Shown: positions 46,857 to 56,481, counted from the first letter of the stretch. The stretch is DNA of 64,000 bases from Fimbriiglobus ruber (GCF_002197845.1 NZ_NIDE01000014.1:434001-498000); one strand, 5' to 3'. Notes: generated by a model not told the origin, from the sequence alone. Numbers and translations: made by a program.

Positions 46857-47990
46857 TCACCGCAACAGACTCATTGGTTCGATCTGGCGGACCGACCGCA
46901 ACGCGAAGAGGCCGGCGATCATCGCCGTGATCAGCGTCACGGCGGCCGTCCCCAGGAGGATCTCCCACCGGAGGACGACCCGGGTGCCCGCTTGCTCGGC
47001 CAACTTGCTCAACGTCCAGACGGCCGGGTACGCCAGCGAAACGCCAATCACCCCGACCCAGAACGATTGTGCGAGAACCATCCGGTAAATCTTTCGCCGC
47101 GGAATGCCGAGCGCCAGCAGGGTGGCGAACTCCTTCGCGCTGCCCATTGTGGCCGAATACAACGTCTGGGCCGTGATCAGCGAGCCGACGAGCAACCCGA
47201 GGAGGGCAGCGTAACCCAGAGCGAGCCCGGCCTTCGTCCGGAGCAACCAGTACACTCGGGTTTTCGTCGAGAACTCCTCAGACGTGTAAGCCGACATCTC
47301 GGGATATTCGCTCCGCAATTCGGAGACTACTTCCGCGGCCCGCTCCTTGGTCGTACAGCGGGCCAGCAGGTACGTGCTGTGGTCGACGTACTTCGGGTTG
47401 TTCACCCCGAGCAGTTCCCGGGCGGTCGTCTGGCAGCAAAAAATCCACGGTGCGGCCAGGCTCTTGAGCCCGCTGACGATGCCGACGACGCGGACTTCTT
47501 TCCCGTTGATTTTCCCCCGCGACCCGATCCCGGCCAGGCCCAGGCGGTCGCTGCTCATGTCGGACCGGTCGACAACAACCGTCATCGGCTCGGCCAGCGC
47601 GGCCCGGATCTCGGGGGTGATTTCGGTCACGCACGCGGCACTGTCCGGGTTGACCGGGCTCCCCTCGACGACGCAGTTCACCGAAGTCCCGTCCGACTTC
47701 TTCCACTCGGCGAACGCGAGGTACAGGAACTCCGGCATGCCGACCCCGGGCTTGTCGAGGCGGGCGATCAGGCTGGTCGGGATCGGCCGCCCGATGTCGA
47801 CGCTGGGCGCCCCGTTGCTCCCGACCCAGATGTCCGCGGTCGTGTGGTCCACCGGGATCGACGTGATCTCGAACAGCCCGAGGAGTAACCCGATCTGGAG
47901 CGCGATCAGCACCGCGCTGAACGCGACCGCCCCGACCCCGGCGGCGTACCGGGAGCGTTCGTGCCACAGGGTTTGCAGGGCGTACGACAT
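46857..47990 (-). CDS. FtsX/DevC-like ABC permease
   Basis: 377 residues: TM1 (about 17-41), a large periplasmic domain (about 45-250) starting VDHTTADIWVGSNGAPSVDIG, then three C-terminal TM helices (about 256-275, 305-330, 345-362). This one-plus-three topology is that of FtsX/MacB/DevC permeases. With the ATPase and adaptor it makes a DevCA-B-like exporter that could move glycolipids, lipoproteins or small molecules. A perfect TATAAT lies 91 bases upstream. Confidence 0.85.
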   Translation of the reverse strand: MSYALQTLWHERSRYAAGVGAVAFSAVLIALQIGLLLGLFEITSIPVDHTTADIWVGSNGAPSVDIGRPIPTSLIARLDKPGVGMPEFLYLAFAEWKKSDGTSVNCVVEGSPVNPDSAACVTEITPEIRAALAEPMTVVVDRSDMSSDRLGLAGIGSRGKINGKEVRVVGIVSGLKSLAAPWIFCCQTTARELLGVNNPKYVDHSTYLLARCTTKERAAEVVSELRSEYPEMSAYTSEEFSTKTRVYWLLRTKAGLALGYAALLGLLVGSLITAQTLYSATMGSAKEFATLLALGIPRRKIYRMVLAQSFWVGVIGVSLAYPAVWTLSKLAEQAGTRVVLRWEILLGTAAVTLITAMIAGLFALRSVRQIEPMSLLR

Positions 47991-48080
47991 AGAGCGATTC
48001 ACCTGCCTGTTCGATATCCTTCGCGGCTCTGACCCGGAACCCGTCACTTCCAACCCGACTACCAGATCCTTCTTAAACCC

Positions 48081-48086
48081 ATTATA
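48081..48086 (-). promoter_or_regulatory. Possible -10 box for the ABC exporter operon
   Basis: A perfect TATAAT on the minus strand, 91 bases before the permease ATG. No convincing -35 was seen at 16-18 bp. Confidence 0.3.
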
Positions 48087-48118
48087 GTGCGGACCCGACT
48101 ACTCATTCCTGCCGCCCG

Positions 48119-50137
48119 TCAAGCGGCTTCACCCAGCGACTCGGCAGAACTCGGCACGCGCGACGGCAACGCGGCGAGATCGCCCGAGACGTACAGGTGG
48201 TGCCACAGCTGAGTGGCGACAACGGCAGTGAGACCCATTTCGAGCCCGGTTTTACCAAGACTTCCGGCCCGCGCCCGCGCCAGTTTCTGCCGGGCTGCCG
48301 TAATGGCAGTGTGATCGAAGAAGCCCGTCTTATTAACCGATTCCGGGGACAGGACTTGGTCGACCCAGGCGTCCGCACTGGTGCCCGCGTCGTGGCCCTT
48401 GATCCACGAATCCATTGGGGCACGGAACATCACCTTCCGCCGCCACGCAACTTCTTTCGGTAGCCACCGTTCGGCCACCTTCCGCTCGATGTACTTGTCG
48501 CGGAACAGCCCCCGCAACTTCCAGCGGGGATGAACCTTGGCCATGTACGCGACGACGTCCTCGTCCAGGAAGGGATACCGCCCCTCGACCGACGAGTGCA
48601 TGGCGACCCGGTCGCCCTTGGACGCGAGCAGGTGCCCGGCGAGCATGATCCGCGCGCCCAGGTACATCTGCCGGTTGAACGGGTGCCACCGGTGCATGTT
48701 CGGTGTCAGCTCGAGGTTGTCGTAAGCCGACTGGAGGAGGATGCGTTCTTTCAACGCGGGGGAGAAGAACCGGATCTTGTTGAGGCTCATCATCCCGTAC
48801 ACGTCCATCCAGCCGTTGTGCCCCCCGAGCGCCTTTTGGACCGAATAGACCAGGTCCGCCGGGTACGTCGGCTCGCCGCTGGCCTTGAGGATGAGGCTCC
48901 GGACGCGGTATCCGAGGGGGAAGCCGGGAATGGCGTCCAGGAACTGGGTCGCCCGGTGGATCTTGAACCACGGGTACCCGCCCAGCCACTCGTCCGCGCC
49001 TTCGCCGGTGAGGACGACTTTATACCCGTTGTTTCGGACGGCCCGGGCGAGGTGCATCAGCCCGAGGCAGGCGGTGTCGATGACCGGGAACTCGGCCGCC
49101 TCGATCAGCTCCGGGTAGTTCGCCCGCAATTCGTCGTGGCCGCACTTCACGACCACGGGCGTGCAGCCCAGGTGCTTCGCGGTCTGCAGCGCCTCGTTTT
49201 CTTCGTTCAGCCCCTTCTCTTGAACGGAGACGGTGAACGTCGGGATCGGCCGCCCGAGCGCGCGGGACGCCATCGCGACGACCAGGGATGAGTCGACCCC
49301 GCCGGACAGGTACGAAACGACCGGCACGTCCGCCCGCAACCGCCGGGAGACGGCGGCGTACAGCACTTCCTCAAATCCTTTGACCAGTGCGGCTTCGTCC
49401 CGCCCGTAGTCTTCGTGCCCCTGGTCCGGGTAGTTCACTTCCCAGTACGTTCGCTGGCGCAGAAGCCTCTCCGGCGACCCGGCCCCGGGCGTGAATTGCA
49501 TGTACCGTCCGGGCGTGACGACGGACACGCCTTCGTAGACGGTCGTCGGACCGGGCATGGCGAAGAACGTGAAGATGTGGTTGATGCCGTCCAGGTCGGG
49601 CCGGGCGGTCACCAACCCGGACGCGAACAGCGCCTTCGCCTCGGAGGCGAAGAGGAGCCAGTCGGTCCCGTCGATCTTGCGGTGGGCGTAAAACAGCGGG
49701 CAGATTCCGGCCCGGTCGCGGGCGAGAATAAACTCGTTCGTCCGGCTGTCCCACAGGCAGATCGCAAACTGCCCGCGGAGGTGATCGAACATCTTGTCGC
49801 CGTACTCTTCCCACAGGTGGGGGATGAGTTCGGTGTCGGTGTGCGTGCGAAAGACGTGCCCTTTGCCTTCGAGTTCCTTCCGCTTTTCCGGGTAGTCGAA
49901 CAGTTCGCCGTTGAAGACGGTCCACACGGTCTGGTTTTCGTTACTGATCGGCTGCTTCCCGTCCGCGAGCCCGACGATGGACAGCCGCCGGTTCGCGAGG
50001 TGCATGCCCGGCCGTTCGAGAAACCCGTCCTCGTCCGGCCCGCGGTGTACGATGGCCCGCGCCATCCGCGCGACCACCCCGCGTGGGGCGGGGCGCCTGG
50101 CGGCGCTCAGATCGATCATCCCCGCAATTCCGCACAT
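48119..50137 (-). CDS. asnB: Glutamine-hydrolysing asparagine synthase
   Basis: 672-residue two-domain amidotransferase. Cys2 (MCGIAG) is the glutaminase nucleophile, with NRRLSIVGL and FNGELFDY in the class II amidotransferase domain; the synthetase domain has the PPi loop SGGVDSS at 278-284 and GEGADEWLGGY. AsnB-like proteins of this length often serve envelope or polysaccharide pathways rather than bulk asparagine synthesis, so the acceptor is uncertain. The TTG before the ATG is ignored; GAGGA precedes the start. It stands between an ABC exporter and a phosphatase. Confidence 0.9.
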   Translation of the reverse strand: MCGIAGMIDLSAARRPAPRGVVARMARAIVHRGPDEDGFLERPGMHLANRRLSIVGLADGKQPISNENQTVWTVFNGELFDYPEKRKELEGKGHVFRTHTDTELIPHLWEEYGDKMFDHLRGQFAICLWDSRTNEFILARDRAGICPLFYAHRKIDGTDWLLFASEAKALFASGLVTARPDLDGINHIFTFFAMPGPTTVYEGVSVVTPGRYMQFTPGAGSPERLLRQRTYWEVNYPDQGHEDYGRDEAALVKGFEEVLYAAVSRRLRADVPVVSYLSGGVDSSLVVAMASRALGRPIPTFTVSVQEKGLNEENEALQTAKHLGCTPVVVKCGHDELRANYPELIEAAEFPVIDTACLGLMHLARAVRNNGYKVVLTGEGADEWLGGYPWFKIHRATQFLDAIPGFPLGYRVRSLILKASGEPTYPADLVYSVQKALGGHNGWMDVYGMMSLNKIRFFSPALKERILLQSAYDNLELTPNMHRWHPFNRQMYLGARIMLAGHLLASKGDRVAMHSSVEGRYPFLDEDVVAYMAKVHPRWKLRGLFRDKYIERKVAERWLPKEVAWRRKVMFRAPMDSWIKGHDAGTSADAWVDQVLSPESVNKTGFFDHTAITAARQKLARARAGSLGKTGLEMGLTAVVATQLWHHLYVSGDLAALPSRVPSSAESLGEAA

Positions 50138-50185
50138 CAATCCGGTCCTCGTGAGGCACGCTCCGCATGCCGGTCTGTCGTCGTC

Positions 50186-50623
50186 TCAAAATCGACCATT
50201 CGGCCGTGCGTCTTGGCACACAAGTCGCAAACTCTGCCACAACCCCGGCGAAACGTCGACCGGACCGACGCCCCGCAGGCGCTCCAACACGCTTTCCGCC
50301 GGCTCGTTATTCAGCTGAGCGACCGCCGTGGACACCACAGCTGGCGATCGACTCATTCCCGCGCTGCATGCCACCAGCGTCGGGATGTTGTTCGCGAGCA
50401 ACTGCCGGATGCCGTTCACGGCCAATTGCAACAGCCACAGCGGCTTGCCGTCGCCATCCAGCAACGGAAACCGCAGGTACACCAGCTCCCGAGTCGGCGA
50501 GACCGGCGGCTCTTCCATCGCGAGGTCGACAATCGCCTCAATTCCGGCGTCCAATACGCTTCGCAAATCACGGGCGTCACGGGCGGTCCCGATCCAGAGC
50601 GGCAGGTGGTCGACACGCCGCAC
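50186..50623 (-). CDS. Small dual-specificity-like phosphatase
   Basis: 145-residue cysteine phosphatase. The P-loop CX5R is ACSAGMSRSPAVV (about 85-97) with the nucleophile Cys and Arg; the general acid may lie in PLLDGDGKP (about 53-61). The start LPLWIGTARDARDLRSVLDAGIEAIVDLA is typical of small DSP-like enzymes. Substrate could be phosphotyrosine, a phospholipid or RNA cap-like phosphate. GTG start with GAGGG upstream. It lies 48 bp before asnB on the same strand and may share its transcript. Confidence 0.8.
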   Translation of the reverse strand: MRRVDHLPLWIGTARDARDLRSVLDAGIEAIVDLAMEEPPVSPTRELVYLRFPLLDGDGKPLWLLQLAVNGIRQLLANNIPTLVACSAGMSRSPAVVSTAVAQLNNEPAESVLERLRGVGPVDVSPGLWQSLRLVCQDARPNGRF

Positions 50624-50658
50624 GGCGAAACCCTCGGCATCGGGTTGACCTCGTGAAT

Positions 50659-50778
50659 CCCAAATCCCAGGGCGTTGCCCTGGGAACTGCCCACGGCAAT
50701 GACCCGACGAATTCGGAACACCCTCCTACCGCCTTGTCGCCTTGCCCCAGTAATCCCAGGGCGTTGCCCTGGGCTGAG
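50659..50778. repeat. Two CCCAGGGCGTTGCCCTGGG palindromes
   Basis: Two near-identical palindromes near 50664-50682 and 50755-50773, and a third in reverse form near 51880-51898 on the far side of the IS5-like element, each beside GAACTG/CTGAGAACC strings. They look like a second REP-type family in which the IS has landed. Confidence 0.7.
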
Positions 50779-50820
50779 AACCATCAGTCCTTCGGACTGA
50801 AATCAACCGGGCGGAAGTCA

Positions 50821-51817
50821 GAGCCTGTTTGGGAATCCTGGCTATCTACATCCGTCTGCACTCGTAGTTTAGGTATTCTGGGCCGTCATTCGCCGTCTGT
50901 CGTTAGGCACACTTATTCAGGCGACGAAGCATGAGTCGGATGCTGCTGACCTGGACCATGGCCTCGCTCGACGATTCGGTCCGCTCGTAATCCTTGCTAT
51001 TCCGCCGACACCGTCCGATCCACGCGAACGTCCGCTCGACCACCCATCGGACCCGCAACGGCTGGAAGGTGGTCGCCCCCGGGGGGCGGGACGAGATCTC
51101 CAACCGCACCCCCGGGCGGTGACCGGACAACCACGCCTCGAACGCATGGTTGTGATACTTCTGGTCGGCGAACACCGCCCGGACCCGCGAATACACCCCG
51201 GGATCGAGTCGCCCGAGGACGGTCGCGGCGGCCGCTCCGTCGTCCACGTTGGCCGCCGTCACGACGACCACCAACAGCAACCCGAGCGTGTCCGTCAGGA
51301 TGTGCCGCTTCCGCCCCTGGATCTTCTTTCCCCCATCATATCCGGGGCTTTCCGTGCATTCCGTCCCCTTGACGGATTGGCTATCGATGCACGTCGCACT
51401 CGGGGTCGGGTCCGGCCGGCCTTCGGCTACCCGGACCTGGGCGGCCAACGCGGCATTCAGCCGGGTCCATGTCCCGTTCCGCTTCCACGTGGCGAAATAC
51501 GCGTACACCGTCTGCCATGGGGTGCCCAAATCGTTCGGCAACATCCGCCACTGGCAACCGGTCCGATTGAGATACAGGATGCTGTTCAGGACGGATCGGA
51601 AGTTCACCGTTCGGGGAGCCCCGGCTCCCGTCGGGGGCGGGACGAACGGTTGTACGAGAGCCCATTCGGACTCGGTCAGGTCGGTCGGGTAACCCGTTCG
51701 CATGATCCCTCCGGGGAAAGCGGCCATTGGGCTGACCGGCCTATACCCCGAGTCGAGATCTTCTCCAGACCGACACCACCACCACCACCCAAATCCCATA
51801 GATTCCCAAACAGGCTC
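50821..51817 (-). mobile_element. IS5-family (IS1031-like) insertion sequence, 997 bp
   Basis: Perfect 17-bp terminal inverted repeats GAGCCTGTTTGGGAATC at 50821-50837 and 51801-51817, flanked by a TCA target duplication (50818-50820 and 51818-51820), which fits the TNA duplication of the IS1031 group. One intact transposase gene fills it. Confidence 0.93.
50903..51703 (-). CDS. IS5/IS1031-type transposase
   Basis: 266-residue DDE transposase. The N-terminus YPTDLTESEWALVQPFVPP is the usual helix-turn-helix opening; SVLNSILYLNRTGCQWRMLP follows; catalytic Asp residues are in CIDSQSVKGTE and VFADQKYHN, and the Glu in VVERTFAWIGRCRRNSKDYE. No frameshift. ATG at 51703 gives the family start. 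Confidence 0.92.
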   Translation of the reverse strand: MRTGYPTDLTESEWALVQPFVPPPTGAGAPRTVNFRSVLNSILYLNRTGCQWRMLPNDLGTPWQTVYAYFATWKRNGTWTRLNAALAAQVRVAEGRPDPTPSATCIDSQSVKGTECTESPGYDGGKKIQGRKRHILTDTLGLLLVVVVTAANVDDGAAAATVLGRLDPGVYSRVRAVFADQKYHNHAFEAWLSGHRPGVRLEISSRPPGATTFQPLRVRWVVERTFAWIGRCRRNSKDYERTESSSEAMVQVSSIRLMLRRLNKCA

Positions 51818-51905
51818 TCAGTCGTCACAACAAACACTCCAAGGGCCGGATCTTCACCCCGAAGGGGTGATGGTTCTCAGCCCAGGGCAACGCCCTGGGT
51901 TCTCT

Positions 51906-52751
51906 TTACGCTTGCGCCCCTGCCCCCGCCCTCTTCATGTACCTCGCGACTTTCCGCTGCATGACCCAGCGTACGACTCGGGGTGCCGCGCGCTTGCCGA
52001 ACCAGACCCACCACGACACGAACCCGACCGCCGCCTCGGTGCGGTTGCGGATTAGGCTCCGGGCTACACTCACGCCGACCTCTTCTGGCCGCTGAGCGCC
52101 TTCAAAGTCCAGATAAATCCGTCCGTCGTTCCGCAACAGGTGGCGGTTCAGGTCGTCGCTGCGGACCACGCCGGGGAGGACCAGTAGCACGTCGATGTCG
52201 TACCGGGCGAACTCGCCCCGCAGCGCTTCCGTCAAACCGACCAGGGCGTGTTTGCTCCCGCAATGTTCCGACAAGCTCGGAATACCCCACCGCCCGCAGA
52301 TGCTGGCCACGTTCACGACGGCCGCCCGCCAGCCCTTCGGCCCCTTGAGCGAACTCGCCATCAGGTGCGGCTGACACAGGCGGATCATCTCCGCCGGGGC
52401 GAAGAAGTTAATCTCCGTCACCTTGCGCAGAATCTCGGGCGTCGAGGTCGCGAACTCGCCGAAACTGGCCACGCCGGCACAGTTCACCAACACATCCAAC
52501 GCCCCGAACCGGGCCACCACATCCGCGACGAGCCGCTCGCGGGCGGCCGGGTCGGTCAGGTCGCACGGGTACGTCTCCACCTCCGCGCCCGCGCCACGGA
52601 GTTGCGCGGCCAGCTTGGCCAGTTCATCGGCCGAACGGGCGGTGAGGGCGAGTTTTGCGCCGTGCGGGGCGAGATTTTCCGCGGCCCGGCGGCCGATCCC
52701 CCGGGACGCCCCGGTTACCAGCACTACCCGATTTCGCAAGTCCCTGCGCAT
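51906..52751 (-). CDS. Short-chain dehydrogenase/reductase with His at the Tyr site
   Basis: 281 residues. The Rossmann motif TGASRGIG (about 13-20) and NCAG (about 90) are intact, and Ser150 in NVASICGR and Lys167 are in the right places, but the catalytic Tyr of YxxxK is His163 (SEHCGSKHAL, codon CAT). Thirteen residues separate Ser150 and His163 as in active SDRs. The enzyme may be inactive, altered, or represent a point mutation. The C-terminal basic region (APRVVRWVMQRKVARYMKRA) suggests membrane association. The start at 52751 follows an in-frame GTG. Confidence 0.82.
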   Translation of the reverse strand: MRRDLRNRVVLVTGASRGIGRRAAENLAPHGAKLALTARSADELAKLAAQLRGAGAEVETYPCDLTDPAARERLVADVVARFGALDVLVNCAGVASFGEFATSTPEILRKVTEINFFAPAEMIRLCQPHLMASSLKGPKGWRAAVVNVASICGRWGIPSLSEHCGSKHALVGLTEALRGEFARYDIDVLLVLPGVVRSDDLNRHLLRNDGRIYLDFEGAQRPEEVGVSVARSLIRNRTEAAVGFVSWWVWFGKRAAPRVVRWVMQRKVARYMKRAGAGAQA

Positions 52752-53090
52752 CACCCATCCTTTTTCATCGAGCGTGCCCGACCGCTATATCCACATCGAT
52801 CGTTGATTTTAGTCCAACCACTCGGTTCTGGTTAGCCGAACTGCGAGACGACCTCGGCCGGACCCCCGCGCCATTGCTACGGTCCCGCCATTTTACCATT
52901 TCCAACCCGTCTCGGAATTGTTCCACAGCCGTCAGATGCGCACTTCGTGCGAAGCCGGGCAAGATGGGGGCTTCGGGGGTTGAGTGGACGACAGGTTCGG
53001 TTCCGACGAATCTATTGAAGTTGACCCACCCTGCGTATCGTGGCTATTGTTTGGCTCAGAGTCCAACGCGCCGGGCAGACGAGGGTGAGG
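52752..53090. other. Divergent intergenic region
   Basis: 339 bp between the SDR and the glycosyltransferase operon. Holds a possible promoter (53021-53050) and no supported gene or repeat. Confidence 0.4.
53021..53050 (+). promoter_or_regulatory. Possible promoter for the glycosyltransferase operon
   Basis: TTGACC (53021-53026) and TATTGT (53045-53050), 18-bp spacer, 40 bases before the ATG. Confidence 0.3.
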
Positions 53091-54080
53091 ATGCACGCGG
53101 CCGCTCCGTCGTTATCGGTTGTGGTTCCCTGTTACAACGAGGAACTCGTTCTCGACGCCCTGCACGACCGCCTGGCGCGGGTGTGCGACGCGCTGGCGGT
53201 TGACCACGAACTGGTATTCATCAACGACGGATCGAAGGACGCGACCTGGACGAAAATGACCGCGCTGGCGGCCCGCGACCCGAACATGGTGTGCGTGAAC
53301 CTGTCGCGGAACCACGGGCACCAACTCGCCCTGACGGCCGGCTTGAGCGTCTGTCAGGGCGACCAAATCCTGATTATCGACGCCGACCTGCAAGACCCGC
53401 CCGAAGCTCTGCCGGAGATGCTGGCGCTCATGGCCCGCGAAAGGGCCGACGTCGTTTACGGCCAGCGGGCGTCGCGACAGGGAGAGACGTTCTTCAAGCG
53501 GGCGACCGCCTACCTCTTTTACCGCGCCCTGGGCTGGCTCGCGGACGCACCCATCCCGCAGGACACCGGCGACTTCCGGCTCATGACCCGCCGCGTCCTC
53601 GACCAGTTCCTGTCCATGCCGGAGCGGCATCGCTTCGTCCGCGGCATGGTGAGCTGGCTGGGGTACAAACAAGTCCCGTACCTGTACGAACGGCACCCCC
53701 GGGCTGCCGGGGAAACGCACTACACCATTCGCAAGATGGTCCGGTTCGCCGGCGACGCGGTCACGGGCTTTTCGGTCAAGCCGCTGGCGCTCCCTCTCCG
53801 CGTGGGCGGGTTGTGCGGGGCGGCAGCCGTCGTAACGACCGCTCTGGCCGGATGGTGGTGGGTCGCACACGGGGAGATACCGTCCGTGGGCTTGCTCGCG
53901 GCCCTGGTCCTTTTGCTGGCGGGCGGGCAGTTCCTGACTTTGGGCGTGATCGGCGAATACCTCGGGCGGATGTACACGGAAGTCCGCGGCCGGCCGCTCT
54001 ACGTGATCGAACAAGTCGTCCGCGGCCAGGAAGCGGCCACCCTGCCGGTCGGCGAGCGGGCGCGGCGGGAAGTCGCGTGA
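53091..54080 (+). CDS. GT2 glycosyltransferase, DPM1/GtrB-like
   Basis: 329 residues. The GT-A domain starts LSVVVPCYNEELVLDALHDRL, with the metal motif DADLQDPPEAL (about 101-111) and QDTGDFRLMTRRVLDQ (about 165-180), typical of polyprenyl-phosphate sugar transferases. Two C-terminal TM helices (about 245-265, 277-300) anchor it to the membrane. It probably loads a sugar onto undecaprenyl phosphate for the membrane glycosyltransferase encoded next. GAGG and GTGAGG lie just before the ATG. The stop overlaps the next GTG. Confidence 0.88.
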   Translation: MHAAAPSLSVVVPCYNEELVLDALHDRLARVCDALAVDHELVFINDGSKDATWTKMTALAARDPNMVCVNLSRNHGHQLALTAGLSVCQGDQILIIDADLQDPPEALPEMLALMARERADVVYGQRASRQGETFFKRATAYLFYRALGWLADAPIPQDTGDFRLMTRRVLDQFLSMPERHRFVRGMVSWLGYKQVPYLYERHPRAAGETHYTIRKMVRFAGDAVTGFSVKPLALPLRVGGLCGAAAVVTTALAGWWWVAHGEIPSVGLLAALVLLLAGGQFLTLGVIGEYLGRMYTEVRGRPLYVIEQVVRGQEAATLPVGERARREVA

Positions 54081-56320
54081 GCCCACAGCATTTTCGCCCC
54101 ACCACCGGCGGGATTCTCGCCGTGGTTCTCGCGCACGCGGCCGCGCTCACGATCGTCTGCCACTACCACTATTTCGCCCCACCGCCGACGCGGCAACTCT
54201 GGGTCTGGCTCGAACTCGGCCTGTCCGTTTTCTTTTGGCTCCCGGCCCGCCTCTACGTCTTCCGCGTCCTGGCATCGGGATATCGCGCGGTGGAAGCGAC
54301 CGAGCACCGGACGTTCGTCGCGATCCCCTGCGTGCTGGGGTTCGTCGTCGCCCGGTGGTGGGCGGGCACGTTCGCGGACACCCTCTGGCTGCACCCGGTA
54401 GTCGTACACGAGATCCTGGATGTGGTCCTCGCGGCCGCCCACGCCGCCCTACTCGCCGCGGCTTACGGCGGCCTGGTCACGGCATTAGTCCTCAGTGACA
54501 AGTTCCTGGGCGGCGGATCTCAAGCTGTTCCCTCTATGCCTCCCGACCCGATTGCCGCGGTTCCTAACGACAGACCTGCCGGCTCTCTGCGGGGCTGGCT
54601 CATTTTCGCCCTGCTCCTGGGAGCGGCGAACGCATTTGTCGTCTGGTACATTGGCCAGGAACACGTCGCGTATTACTGGGACTACATGGTCTACTGGACG
54701 CGGGCGAGCGATTTCGCCGAGGTGATCCGCGTTGCCCCCGAGACCGCGTGGGACCGATTCCGGCTGTCGGTCCGGAACGACGATTACGGACTCACGCCGG
54801 CCGTCTTGCCGGCGCTTTTCGAAGCCGTGTTCGGCGACAGCCGCCTGGCGTACATCCTGGCCATCGTGAACCTCTACCTCGCCGCGGTCGCGGTCGCCGG
54901 CTGGTGGTTCGTGCGGCGGTTCGCCCCGACCGCCCCCGCCGCGCTGGTCGTCGCCGTGCCGGCGGTCGTCACGTTCACTTCGCCGATCGCGTGGGCGCCG
55001 CTCCTTCACGGCTACCTCGACATCGGCGGCGTCGCGATCGCGACCGTCGCCCTGACCTTATACCTGTCTCATCCGGTGGGCCGCCTGCGCTGGCACCACA
55101 TCCTCACACTGGCGGCGCTGCTAGCCCTGCTCGCCCTGTTCCGCCGGTGGTACACATTCTTCATCGTGGCGTTCGTCCTGCTCGCCGGCCTGGAGTCGGT
55201 CGCGGCGTTCGCCCGGACATACTCTCGGGACGGTTGGCGAAAAGCCATCCGCGGCCTCTGGGCGGTCGGGAGTATCGGTTTCGGATTCCTGCTCCTAATC
55301 ATCTCGTTCGCGGAGCCGTGGGTCGAGCGAGTCCTGAAGACGAATTACGCGGCCGATTACACCGCTTACCACACAGAGGAACCGTTCGCGGTCCGGGCGG
55401 GTCACGTACTCAACAACTGCGGTCCGGGATTTCTCGCCGCGGCTCTCGCCGGTCTGGTCGTACTCGTCTGTTTTCAAACCACGCGGCGGCCCGCCCTGTT
55501 CGTGGCCGCGCTTTACCCGATCATCCTTACGCACTTCCTTCGAACGCAGGAATTCGGTCCGCACCATCATTACCTGCTTCTGCCGGCGTACCTCCTGCTT
55601 CCGTCACTGGCACTGACGCGGGTGCTGACCCCGGCGGCGCCGGCAGTGCGGTGGCTGAGTGTGTCCGTGGTAGGAGGGCTCGGCGGGTTGGCCGCGGCCG
55701 TGATGTTCGTGCCCGCGCTGGTGCCGTGGCGCGAACCGCTCAGGCCGGTCATCTCCGGATTAGACAACACGCCGATCGTTCGCAACGACCTACCCGAGTT
55801 CTTGCGAATGGTGCGATATCTTGGGGCCGCGACCGCCGCGGACGGGGGAAAGGTCACGCTGATCGGCAGTTCGCTGACGATCAACGTCAGCATGCTCTAC
55901 ACGGCGGACCAGTCGTTTCGGGAACCACTCCTGCCGCGCGAGCGTGTCCTCTTTTGTTCCGAAGTCGACCGCGTGGGCGGCTTCCCGGCCGCGCTGTTTC
56001 AAGCCGAAGTGGTGGCCGTCGCCGCGCCGCTGCAAACGCACCTCCGCGAGTCCGAACAACAGGCCGTGGTGATCGCGACCGACAGTTTGTTGAACCACAA
56101 AGACGTCGGCAACGCCTTCGAGAAACTGCCCGCGTCGTTCCACCTGGATCACGGGGTCACGGTCTACGTTTACCGCCGGGTGCGACCGGTCGCGGCGAAC
56201 GACTTCAAAGCCTTCTGCGCCCGGCTCGAAGCGGCCCACCCGGACGTCCCGGTCTTCTTTCAGCCCCCCGTCGGCCCCGGCTTCGATCTCACCGACTGGC
56301 CGCAATCCGAGGGGAGATGA
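54077..56320 (+). CDS. Polytopic membrane protein, glycosyltransferase 39-like
   Basis: 747 residues with about 12-14 TM helices and a C-terminal soluble domain (about 590-747). It has a GT-C-like arrangement, including an early acidic extracytoplasmic loop HVAYYWDYMVYWTRASDFAEV (about 195-215) in the second half's first loop, where PMT/ArnT-like enzymes have their catalytic acid. The family is not certain. The GTG start overlaps the GT2 gene stop (GTGA), supporting a lipid-linked sugar donor/acceptor pair. The product probably glycosylates an envelope polymer or protein. Confidence 0.7.
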   Translation: MSPQHFRPTTGGILAVVLAHAAALTIVCHYHYFAPPPTRQLWVWLELGLSVFFWLPARLYVFRVLASGYRAVEATEHRTFVAIPCVLGFVVARWWAGTFADTLWLHPVVVHEILDVVLAAAHAALLAAAYGGLVTALVLSDKFLGGGSQAVPSMPPDPIAAVPNDRPAGSLRGWLIFALLLGAANAFVVWYIGQEHVAYYWDYMVYWTRASDFAEVIRVAPETAWDRFRLSVRNDDYGLTPAVLPALFEAVFGDSRLAYILAIVNLYLAAVAVAGWWFVRRFAPTAPAALVVAVPAVVTFTSPIAWAPLLHGYLDIGGVAIATVALTLYLSHPVGRLRWHHILTLAALLALLALFRRWYTFFIVAFVLLAGLESVAAFARTYSRDGWRKAIRGLWAVGSIGFGFLLLIISFAEPWVERVLKTNYAADYTAYHTEEPFAVRAGHVLNNCGPGFLAAALAGLVVLVCFQTTRRPALFVAALYPIILTHFLRTQEFGPHHHYLLLPAYLLLPSLALTRVLTPAAPAVRWLSVSVVGGLGGLAAAVMFVPALVPWREPLRPVISGLDNTPIVRNDLPEFLRMVRYLGAATAADGGKVTLIGSSLTINVSMLYTADQSFREPLLPRERVLFCSEVDRVGGFPAALFQAEVVAVAAPLQTHLRESEQQAVVIATDSLLNHKDVGNAFEKLPASFHLDHGVTVYVYRRVRPVAANDFKAFCARLEAAHPDVPVFFQPPVGPGFDLTDWPQSEGR

Positions 56321-56481
56321 CCGCGGTCGCGCGGCGTGCGGTGGAAAGACGGGCAACCCAACTCGTGAGCTCAACTCCCTCAGCGTGAATAAACGCGAGG
56401 AGCTCGAATCATGGATATTTCGGCGCTCTCGTCGTGGCATCGCCATAAAGGGGAAGGACACTCCCGGCCGCCGGCGCCATC

